Positions 1 to 8,115 of a DNA stretch of 64,000 nt are shown piece by piece. Position numbers and translations under genes: made by a program. The DNA comes from Davidsoniella eucalypti. Taxonomy: Eukaryota; Ascomycota; Sordariomycetes; Microascales; Ceratocystidaceae. Position 1 is the stretch's first letter. Every line of letters begins with the position of its first letter. The stretch is taken from NCBI GenBank assembly GCA_004009845.1, contig RMBW01000097.1, positions 1 through 64,000 of the forward strand. The letters are read 5' to 3'. Under the pieces are notes generated by a model. The model searched no databases. It was not told the DNA's origin and worked only from the letters and a program-made list of their open reading frames with translations.

Positions 1-6
1 CCCATT

Positions 7-184
7 TGTCACGGGCTAAGGCCCAGTTGGTATTTGTCTAGGTATTTACCTAGTCAGATAAACGGCTATAAATAGGGACCTATTCCCGCCGTATTCCAAC
101 AGATATTAGCCTTTCTCCTTCATCGGTATCAATCGAAGTCCTTTCTACTAGATTGCTTGCCACTGCCTCACCTAGTTCGTGTCA
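7..184 (+). repeat. 5' LTR of A1 (family A)
   Basis: The sequence begins TGTCACGGGC and ends TTCGTGTCA, with TG...CA termini and about 178 bp. It matches the LTR at 60200-60378 and, inverted, those at 12821-12999, 42197-42375 and 48317-48495. A TATA-like box (TATAAATAGGG) lies near position 69. The 10-mer ATCGGTATCA at 122-131 is the proposed self-primer. Confidence 0.92.
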
Positions 185-187
185 TTT

Positions 188-197
188 TGATACCGAT
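188..197 (+). promoter_or_regulatory. Putative self-complementary primer binding site of A1
   Basis: TGATACCGAT, four bases after the LTR end, is the exact reverse complement of ATCGGTATCA inside the LTR (122-131). This is the arrangement expected for self-primed minus-strand synthesis as known for Tf1/sushi elements, where the RNA 5' end folds onto the binding site. I did not find a tRNA 3'-end match here. The role is inferred. Confidence 0.65.
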
Positions 198-227
198 CTA
201 CAGCTTTTACTTATTACTTTACTATCC

Positions 228-355
228 AGTGCAGCGTCCATACCTCACTTGACCCTTTTTATCTTTACTATCTAGTGCAGCGTCCATACCTCACTCAACC
301 TTTTATCATATTTTCAGTGCAGCGTCCTCACCTCACTTGACACTTTATCCATAAA
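228..355 (+). repeat. Tandem repeats in the A1 leader
   Basis: Three imperfect units begin at about 228, 274 and 316. Each starts AGTGCAGCGTCC, followed by a CCTCACT(T/C) block and a T-rich spacer, with unit length about 42-46 bp. They lie between the primer binding site and gag. The A3/A4 leader is also repeated but with a different unit, so the leader evolves faster than the LTR. Confidence 0.75.
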
Positions 356-396
356 TTAACGCGACGTTTCTTCCGCACTTATCCAATTTCTGCACC

Positions 397-2383
397 ATGA
401 TGCACACTATCCTTCTCCATGTCTGGGAGATTGCCCTCGGCCTCTTTTACGGCCTCACCGATTCACTAGCCTTCCTCTTTTAGGCCCTATCATCTTTATC
501 TCCTAGCGGACTCTACGCTACGCCTCATCCAGGCCTTCAAAGCCAAGCACGTCCCCACCCCCTTTCACTCGCAGAAACGCCTGTGGACTCGCTCCGGCTG
601 GTGCTACCTCTCCCTCTTCAAGCGCTCCGAGCGTCCCCGCCTAGCCAAACTACTTGGCCCCTTCCCTGCTGGTCCTCTTATCTTGTCCCACGCTTCGCAC
701 TTCCACAGCCACCTTCACTGCATGACCTTCGCATCTGGCATCATTGGCCACATTGCACCCATGCCCACTAGGATCCGGTCCACCCGAAGCGCACAGATCC
801 TCACAGTCCGCGCCCTGACCAACCCCCACATACTAGGGTTTGGCTCGGACACCATCGATGACAACATGGACTCCTTCCTCCACCAGCCAGAGATAGGCCC
901 CCAGCCTAGGCCCGCTCCCCTGCGCACCTCGATCTGCGGACGCCCACGCGCCAAGGTCTACTCCACCGAGGCAACACGTACACTCGACTATCTCACACAG
1001 GTCTACCAAGGCAAACTCCAAGCAGCCTCCAGGGACCCGGTGGACTGGATCACCTTCAAGAAAGGCCGCTGGGCCTTCCAATTCCACGAGAACCTAAACA
1101 TCGCGGAAATTCAGTTGATCGCCCTCCAAAACCTACTCAAGGAGAACGCCCCTGAACTCGGCCAACTGGACAAGCTCTATGAGCTCCTCAACGACATTGC
1201 CACAGACATCACCTCCTTCCTCACACCAAAGAAACCTGTCCAGCCACCGGTTGTCAAGGATGAATACGACGAGGAAGAAGAACTAGCGGCTCTCGCTGAA
1301 ACCCTAGAACGTCATGGCCTCAAACTAGCCGCCCCTACCCGTAACGCTCCTACCTCCGCTCAAACACACGCACCCTCTACGACGCCCACATCAACGCCCC
1401 TAGCTGGCGGCATTACCATTCTCCCCAACCGCGAAGACTCCATCTCTCGCCGTAAGGACGTCCTAGACGCTGTGCGCAAATTCGACGGATCGTTCGACTA
1501 CACCACATGGAAGCACGAGCTCAACGAGAAATTCCTCGTCGACTTCCAGAGGTTTCACTCGCCTAGGGACCAACTAGCTTACACCATGAACTCACTCTCT
1601 CCCGAGATCAGGGACCAAGTCCGCCCCAAGTACCTTCAGCACTTAGCGTCCCCTACCGGCTTCCAGCTATTTATCGCGTACCTAGACTCACGCTATGACG
1701 ACCCAGACCGCGCCAGAACGGCCAACCGCCTACTGATGAAAATAAAGCAGGGACCTAGCGAGCCTTTCGAAACATTCACCAACCGCCTATGCGCCCTCCG
1801 CGACAAAGCCCAAATTACAGACCATAACACACTACTGTCCATCCTCCAAGAAGGCCTGCACCCAGACATGCAGGATCACCTTGCCACGCTCTTCCACATC
1901 AGACCCTTCGACACTATGATAGCAACAATGCGTCCTGTCGCCAGAGTCAAGGAAACCAACAAGGCTCGCCGCGCAACCTCCTCCAACTGGCGCCAGCCTA
2001 CCCCTATGCAGCCCTCTCAGGCGCCCCCCGTGAACAGCAGCGCAACCACTTTCAAGCCCTGCCTCTTTTGTCAACAGACCACGCACTCCTCGTTCAAGTG
2101 CTCAGACGCTCCCCCCTGCTCCTCCTGCAACCTAAAGGGACATTCCCCGAGGTTCTGCCCAAGCTCCCCTAACTTCTGCTCCAAATGCAAGAGACCAGGC
2201 CACAGCACCGCAGAATGCCGTAACTCACGCAACGCCAGGGGTGCCATCCGCGCCAACGCCGCGGCCACTAAGCCATCCATCTCCCTAGAGGATGTTCGCT
2301 CAATGATCAATGAATGTCTAAGTACCTCGCAACCGCAATCCTCTAGCACCGCCCCTTCAGTCAGCAATGAGCCGGATTTTTAG
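397..2383 (+). pseudogene. gag of A1, broken near the N terminus
   Basis: Gag would package element RNA. The likely start is ATG at 397, placed like the gag ATG of A3 and A4, encoding a hydrophobic N terminus. A TAG at 481 and a frame change break this part. From about 683 the frame is open to the TAG at 2381-2383. Near the C terminus are three CX2CX4HX4C zinc knuckles, beginning CLFC, CSSC and CSKC. The region between encodes a capsid-like domain similar to A3. The protein ends Asp-Phe-stop like all gag copies here. Confidence 0.85.
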
Positions 2384-2409
2384 ATAGTCGGGGGAAACCG
2401 CTCCCCGAC
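2375..2409 (+). promoter_or_regulatory. Putative -1 recoding site and hairpin at the A1 gag/pol junction
   Basis: GAT TTT TAG ends gag. The -1 frame is open from here to the first pol ATG at 2449. Four bases after the stop a hairpin can form: GTCGGGG (2387-2393) pairs with CCCCGAC (2403-2409). The same layout with different but complementary stem bases occurs in families B and C. The recoding role is inferred. Confidence 0.6.
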
Positions 2410-2448
2410 AAGGGGGAATCAATTGGAGATAGAATAGTCAGATTAGAA

Positions 2449-5400
2449 ATGAGTGCCTCGGGTAATTATTTAGACGTAAGTTTAGGTGACTACTCGACTA
2501 AGGCCCTCGTGGATAGTGGCTGCCTCACTGTCGCCGTCGTTCCCCCGCGTCTCCTCCCTCACGCCATCCTCACCCACACCATCTCCGAACGAGAGATTGT
2601 CCAAGTCACTACACAGGACAACCCCCCGCACATCGACACCATCGCCGCCTTCTCCCTCACCATCAACGGCCACCAAGAAACCATTTGGGCCTACGTGGTT
2701 CCTGGCCAAACTGAGGACATCATCCTAGGCCAGAGATGGTTGGTAAACAACGATGTAAGGCTCCGGCCTCGGAAACAAGAGGTGATTATCGCACCTGCTG
2801 AAGAGCTAAACGCAGAGGAATTTTATAAACTCTGCAGCGAGGAGGGCAACGTGAGTATTTATAGAGCTTCGCTGGAGAACATCCAGATCGCTCTCGCCCA
2901 TAAGGACAAATCACGTCCGCATTTACCCGACTGGTTAGAGCCAGTAGCCTCGGCTTTCGACCCTAAACTAGCCGAGACACTACCCCCGCACAGGCCAGGA
3001 GTAGACTTGGAAATCAGGCTCAAACCAGGCGCCAAAATCCCTACCCAGTCGCTTTACCCCCTCACACGCCCGGAACTCCTCGTCCTCCAAAAGACCCTGG
3101 AAGGCCTCAAAGGCACCCAGTTCATTAGCCCTCTGACTCGGAACACGGTTCCTCCGTCCTCTTCGTCAATAAACCAGGAGGCGGAGTACGCTTCTGCGTA
3201 GACTACCGTGGAGTTAACAACGCATCAATCAAGGACAAGTACCCCCTGCCTCTCATGGGAGAAACTCTGCGTCGCATCACAGGTTCTGAATGGGTTTCCA
3301 AGGTAGACGTTATCTCGGCCTTCCACCGCATCCGAATTGCCCCAGGCTCTGAACACTTAACAGCCTTTCGCACCCCACTGGGTGCCTTCCAGTGGAATGT
3401 CGTCCCCTTCGGGCTTACCAACGCCCCAGCTGCCTTCCAACGCCGCATCAACGTAGTGCTGGACAAATGGCATGGTATCAACTGTGACGCCTATATCGAC
3501 GACGTCTGTATCTATTCCAGCGGGTCCCTTGAAGACCACCGCAAACTAGTCCTGGAAATTATATCCGCCCTGGACAAAGCAGACCTCCAGCTCGACATCA
3601 GGAAATGCCAATTCGCAGCCAAGGAAATTAAGTTCCTCGGATTCCTGGTGGGCCAGGCCTAGGCATCCGTGCAGACCCGGACAAGTCCGAAGCCATTCGC
3701 AACTGGGAACGTCCCTACACTCTGACAGAGTTACGCCGCTTCACAGGCTTTGTCAACTTTTACAGGGACTTTGTCCCTCGCATCTCCGAAACCCTGGCTC
3801 CCCTAACCAACTTAACCAAAAAGGATACACCCTTCATTTGGACTGACGCTTGCGACGACTCATTCCGCAAGATCAAGGAAGCCTTCGTCGCTCCCCCCCT
3901 CTTGGTCCCCTTCGAACCTGATAGAGAAACTATTCTCTCAGCGGACTCCTCTGGCTATGCCCTCGGCGCTGAACTCACTCAGCGCGGCACTGACGGCCTC
4001 CTTCACCCAATCGCCTTCCTGTCTAGGAAACTCACCCCTGCTGAGTCCAACTATCCTATCCACGACAAGGAAATGTTGGCGATTTATTGGGCGATCCGCC
4101 AATGGAGACACTTTCTCCTAGGAGTCCATTTCACTGTATTCACGGACCACCGTAACCTCGAGTTCTTTAGGACCAAAAGAACCCTAGCAGAGCGCCAACG
4201 CCGCTGGGGCTACGAGTTATCGGATTTTAGCTTTGAACTCAAGCACCGCCCGGGCACAGACCAAGTTGTGCCCGATGCCCTTTCCCGCAGAGACCAAGAC
4301 ATGCCCAAGGATGCCAACGACGACAGGCTGCTAAGTAGAGTACACCAACTCCTCGCCCCTGCCGACTCAGGAGACAACCTGGTCGTAATCAACGCAGTCT
4401 GGTCCAACGTTCCAGACCTGGACGCAGCCTCAGACGAGGTCGCCACGCAGGTCGCACTACCTTCCCGTTTGCAGACCCCGACCTCACAGCCCTCTGGACT
4501 CAAGCCCTGGCCTCCAACAACCGATGGTGGCTAGCCCGCTCCCTTGTCCAGGAAGCAGCTAGGTCTTTTCCCTCAGCATGGGGCCTGCAATGGCAAATCA
4601 GCGAATGCTCCGTGGATGACTTAGGCCTCCTTCGTTGGCGCAACAGACTATGGATCCCCCGTTTTGAACCTTACGCACCAAACTGATCCAGACTGTCCAT
4701 GACTCCCACTTGTCAGGACACCCTGGCCGCGAAATTACCAGGGACCTAGTCGCGCGCGAATATACTTGGCCAGGACTCACCAACGATGTCCGGCAATTCG
4801 TCTCCAATTGCACCACTTGCGGAAAGAGCAAGTATTGGCGAGAACAGAAGCGCGGTCTCCTCAAGCCCCTTCCAATCCCATCACGCCACTGCCGAGCTGG
4901 CCATGGACTTTATTGGCCCCTACCCCATCCAAGGGCCACCTCTTTATTCTCGGGATCACCGATAGACTATCCAAGTCTCAAATCCTCGTCCCCATGTCAG
5001 ACACCTCGGCCGAAGCGACGGCCCGAGCCCTCATTACCCATGTCTTCGTCCACCACGGCTTCCCCACGGCCATTGTATCAGACCGTGGACCACAGTTCTC
5101 TTCATTATTTTGGGGCGAAGTCTGCAGGCGCTTCAGCATCACACGACGCCTTTCCACAGCCTTCCATCCACAAACGGATGGCGCCCAAGAACGAAGTAAC
5201 CAAGAAGTTGAGACCTTCCTTCGCATTTTCTGCTCCTTCGCACAGGACGACTGGGCCGAATTACTACCCCAAGCCCAAATTGCACTCAACAACCGCACGG
5301 TTTCCAGCACAGGCCTAGCGCCCTTCTTCGCTACCCACGGCTACAACATGTCCATAGTGGAACCATCACCATCCACTGACCCAGCCTCCGCACGATCCCC

Positions 5401-5641
5401 CGTCCACGACGCACAAGCATTCCTAGACAAAATCAGCAATGCATCGGGATTCGCGCAAGTAGCCTTAGCCTCCGCACAGGACTACCAGGAAACCGCAGCC
5501 AACCGCCGTCGCCAGCCAGCCTCGCAATTCAAGATTGGAGACAAAGTCTTCCTGAAAACGGAAAATCTCTCATCCTTGAGACCATCTAAGAAATTAGATT
5601 GGCTGGCACGCCGCTACACGGTCACAGGCCTCGTAGGTTCC
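2449..5641 (+). pseudogene. pol of A1, 5' part (protease to integrase), frameshifted
   Basis: Encodes protease (ALVDSGC at the start), reverse transcriptase (AYIDDV near 3490), RNase H (ADSSGYALG near 3940, FTDHRNLEFF near 4140) and integrase (zinc region with CTTCGKSK near 4810, DRGPQF near 5085). Compared with A3, frame changes occur near 3130, 3660, 4460, 4670 and 4880, leaving open pieces 2449-3201, 3255-3662, 3902-4534 and 4766 onward. Element B1 is inserted after 5641; the integrase C terminus and chromodomain resume at 12191. Confidence 0.9.
5637..5641 (+). repeat. Target-site duplication of B1, left copy
   Basis: GTTCC directly before the B1 5' LTR, repeated at 12186-12190 after its 3' LTR. 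Five bases is the usual length for Ty3/gypsy integration. The site lies in A1 pol. Confidence 0.93.
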
Positions 5642-5820
5642 TGTAAGGGTCTAAGGCCCATCAGTATTGGCCAAGTCATGCCTTGGCCCTACTCGACTTT
5701 GACATAAATAGGGACCGATTCCCTCGTAGTTTAGTCTTAGTTTCTCTTTCTCCCTCATCGGTCTCAATTCAATTCATCTTTACGACCATTTTTCCTCGCA
5801 AATCCTCGTATATCGTCTCA
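5642..5820 (+). repeat. 5' LTR of B1 (family B)
   Basis: Starts TGTAAGGGTC and ends TATCGTCTCA, 179 bp. It contains a TATA-like CATAAATAGGG near 5702 and the proposed self-primer ATCGGTCTCA at 5757-5766. Its sequence reads the same as the LTR at 12007-12185. Confidence 0.95.
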
Positions 5821-5823
5821 TTT

Positions 5824-5833
5824 TGAGACCGAT
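5824..5833 (+). promoter_or_regulatory. Putative self-complementary primer binding site of B1
   Basis: TGAGACCGAT is the exact reverse complement of ATCGGTCTCA in the LTR (5757-5766). Relative to family A, one base differs here and its pairing partner differs in the LTR, so complementarity is kept. Self-priming is inferred. Confidence 0.68.
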
Positions 5834-5849
5834 AACTCTTAAAGTTTTT

Positions 5850-6116
5850 GTTGTCCAAGCCGTCTGCTTGCCCTCTTTTCTGTCCAAGCCGTCTGCTTGC
5901 CCTCTTTTCTTCCGCCGTCTGCAAGCCGTCCGCTTGCCCTCTCTGTTGTCCAAGCCGTCCGCTTGCCTCTCTTCCTGTCCAAGCCGCCCGCTTGCCACTT
6001 TTCCTGTCCAAGCCGTCCGCTTGCCCCTTTTCCTGTACAAGCCGACCGCTTGATTTCTCCCTCTGTCCAAGCCGTTTGCTTGCCTTTATTCGTCCTGTCC
6101 AAGCCGTTTGCTTGCC
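5850..6116 (+). repeat. Leader array of CAAGC-N5-GCTTG hairpin repeats, about 9 units (B1)
   Basis: Units of about 29 bp, most reading TGTCCAAGCCGTCCGCTTGC with small changes, fill the leader before gag. Each unit carries a 5-bp inverted repeat, CAAGC/GCTTG, around a 5-base centre (CGTCC, CGTCT, CGCCC, CGACC or CGTTT), so the RNA could form a row of small stem-loops. Copy number differs between B1, B2 and B3. All frames through the array give low-complexity Cys/Pro/Ser/Leu or Arg/Gly peptides, which I treat as noncoding. Confidence 0.85.
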
Positions 6117-6169
6117 CTATTGCACCTGCCTTATCCGTCCGCTCGCCCGCTTCTCGCACACAAGTCACC

Positions 6170-8077
6170 ATGTCTGGCTTGCTATTTCTGTTCTGGGGTC
6201 TCCTTGCTACCCTAACTCGCTGCGTCTACCACACCTGGCATAACCTTGCCCTAGCGCGTGTTTTCACCCTGAACCCCAACCAGGAACCGGCTGAGGACTA
6301 CATCTTGTCCGCCCTTGACCTACCTACGAAGCGCGCCTGGCGCAAACCCGGCTGGTGTTACCTCGCACTATTCAAGCGCAAGGAGCGCGCCCGTCTGGCC
6401 TCCCTCCTTGGCTTTTGCCCTTCCACACGCGACGTCCTCGCCCATAAGGAACACTTTCACGATAACTTGGGCCACCTCTCCTTCACCGGTGACTTTGTTG
6501 GCCACGTCGCCTGTGGTAACCGCGTAATCCGCGAAGCGCGTGCTCGTGCTCACGTGTCCTCACGTCTCCTCTCCTCCTGTTTCATTGGCATCCCACGCTC
6601 TCCCCCGCGTGATAAGGATGGTAACCCCGTGCACTCCTCCCGCGCTCCCCTAGTCGCTACAAGGGCCGCTGCATATGAAGCTGAGGAACTAATCTCGTAC
6701 GAGACCACTCACACCCGTGCCATCAGTCGCGCTGCCTCTATTCGAAGCCTATCCCACTTTGCCCCTGGTGTAGATACCCATTCTCGTCGTCGCCCTTCTG
6801 TCAGCCAGCACCCTTCCCCTGACTCTGACTTGGCCCGTCTGGCCGAAAGCATGGGAATGTCTGTCCGCCACGCGTCGCGCCCTCCATCCCGTGGCCGTCA
6901 GCCGACGCGTTCTCCTGGCCCTGCCCATTCACGCGCTCCTCAGCCCGCCGACAATGCACTGCTCAATGAACTTAGGGAATTGAAGGACACTGTCTCGCTA
7001 CTGTCCCAATTGGTCATAGGCAACCATACTGAACCCACTGCTCCCGCCATGCCTCCTGTCCCAACCACTGCCGTCACTACCCGAAGACGTTCGAGATCCC
7101 GTAGCCGCGTCCGCCCATCTCAGCCTCACCTTATCGAATTTGGAGGCACTCACGCGGAGTATGAAAACTGGCGAACCCTAGCAATCTTCAAGATGCGAAT
7201 CGATGGCCGAGCTATAGGAGACGAGCTAGCACGCACTGCCTACCTGTTTAGCCGACTAGGCTCCGACACGCGTGCCAAACTCAACGAATTCTTTGTCTCC
7301 ATTAGCGACCAGCCAGGCTCATACGACAAGCTGCTAGACAAACTCGACCTCATGTTCCGCAGCCGTGCCCGTAAGTCGCAAGCCCGCACTGCTTTCTTTG
7401 GTGCTCGCCAGGAGTCCCACGAATCGTTCCTCGACTTCTTCAACCGTTTCGAAGGGTTAGCTCTGGCCGCAGGAATGCAAGACGACGACATGCTCATCGA
7501 CCTTCTACGTCGCGCCACACGAGAAGAGCTAGTGGTCAAAACCACCATCCTCTGGAGCCTGCCTACTTACAGGGAAGTCACTGAGAGCCTGCTCGACCAT
7601 TTCAGCCGCCACCATGATTACTACGGTCCTTACACGAAGAAGACCTCGCGTCCTACCCAATACCGAGACAGCGACAACTGGAGAGCGCGTGCCGAGCCCC
7701 CCTCACGAAGCAATGCTCCTCGTCAAACGCAGCAACCCCGTAATGACAAGCCACGTCTCAACCCTACTGAACGCAGTCGCATGCTACGAGAAGGAATTTG
7801 TTTCATCTGCTCGCAGCCCGGACATATCGCCAATCAATGTCCCTCGCGTCGAACTCTACAAGGACCTAAGACCAACAAGGTGCTAATCAACGCTATCAAC
7901 GGCGCCGTTAAGACGGCCATACGCGATGAAGTCCGCCCCGCGGTACGTGAAGAACTTGCGAAGACGGACCACCTGATGATGGATCGCCTGCTGCCCTCGT
8001 CCGAAAGCACCGCCGTGGTGGCCTCTACCAACACGCACCGCCCGGCCACTGATGAGGATGATTTGATGGATTTTTAG
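6170..8077 (+). CDS. gag polyprotein of B1
   Basis: A 635-residue Gag, the structural protein of the retrotransposon particle. I start at ATG 6170 (context CACCATG) because the upstream in-frame stretch is only repeat array and the same ATG opens gag in B2 and B3. Residues 1-20 are hydrophobic. A following block with GWCYLALFKR and HFHDNLGHLS is shared with family A. A Ser/Arg-rich linker leads to a capsid-like region (about 320-500) and one CCHC knuckle, CFICSQPGHIANQC. It ends Asp-Phe-stop. Pol follows in the -1 frame. Confidence 0.9.
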   Translation: MSGLLFLFWGLLATLTRCVYHTWHNLALARVFTLNPNQEPAEDYILSALDLPTKRAWRKPGWCYLALFKRKERARLASLLGFCPSTRDVLAHKEHFHDNLGHLSFTGDFVGHVACGNRVIREARARAHVSSRLLSSCFIGIPRSPPRDKDGNPVHSSRAPLVATRAAAYEAEELISYETTHTRAISRAASIRSLSHFAPGVDTHSRRRPSVSQHPSPDSDLARLAESMGMSVRHASRPPSRGRQPTRSPGPAHSRAPQPADNALLNELRELKDTVSLLSQLVIGNHTEPTAPAMPPVPTTAVTTRRRSRSRSRVRPSQPHLIEFGGTHAEYENWRTLAIFKMRIDGRAIGDELARTAYLFSRLGSDTRAKLNEFFVSISDQPGSYDKLLDKLDLMFRSRARKSQARTAFFGARQESHESFLDFFNRFEGLALAAGMQDDDMLIDLLRRATREELVVKTTILWSLPTYREVTESLLDHFSRHHDYYGPYTKKTSRPTQYRDSDNWRARAEPPSRSNAPRQTQQPRNDKPRLNPTERSRMLREGICFICSQPGHIANQCPSRRTLQGPKTNKVLINAINGAVKTAIRDEVRPAVREELAKTDHLMMDRLLPSSESTAVVASTNTHRPATDEDDLMDF

Positions 8078-8103
8078 GTGACCAGGACAAGTCGCGCCCT
8101 GGT
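8069..8103 (+). promoter_or_regulatory. Putative -1 recoding site and hairpin, B1 gag/pol junction
   Basis: GAT TTT TAG (8069-8077) ends gag. The pol frame (-1) is open from 8062 through the ATG at 8116. ACCAGG (8081-8086) can pair with CCTGGT (8098-8103) around the 11-base loop ACAAGTCGCGC, a loop identical in family C and nearly so in A3/A4. Confidence 0.62.
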
Positions 8104-8115
8104 AAGGAGGATACG

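Noticed and set aside
5850..6116. Regularly spaced short repeats looking like a CRISPR array
   Set aside because: Spacers are pyrimidine-rich and not unique, the repeats are not identical, and the array lies within a fungal retrotransposon leader.
5897..6169. In-frame extension of B1 gag upstream through the leader array
   Set aside because: Translation is only low-complexity repeats, copy number changes alter the frame between B1, B2 and B3, and the ATG at 6170 has a better context and is shared.
5769..6171. Minus-strand frames through the leader array giving Arg/Gly/Asp-rich repeated peptides
   Set aside because: A consequence of tandem repetition; frames differ between copies and no gene signals are present.
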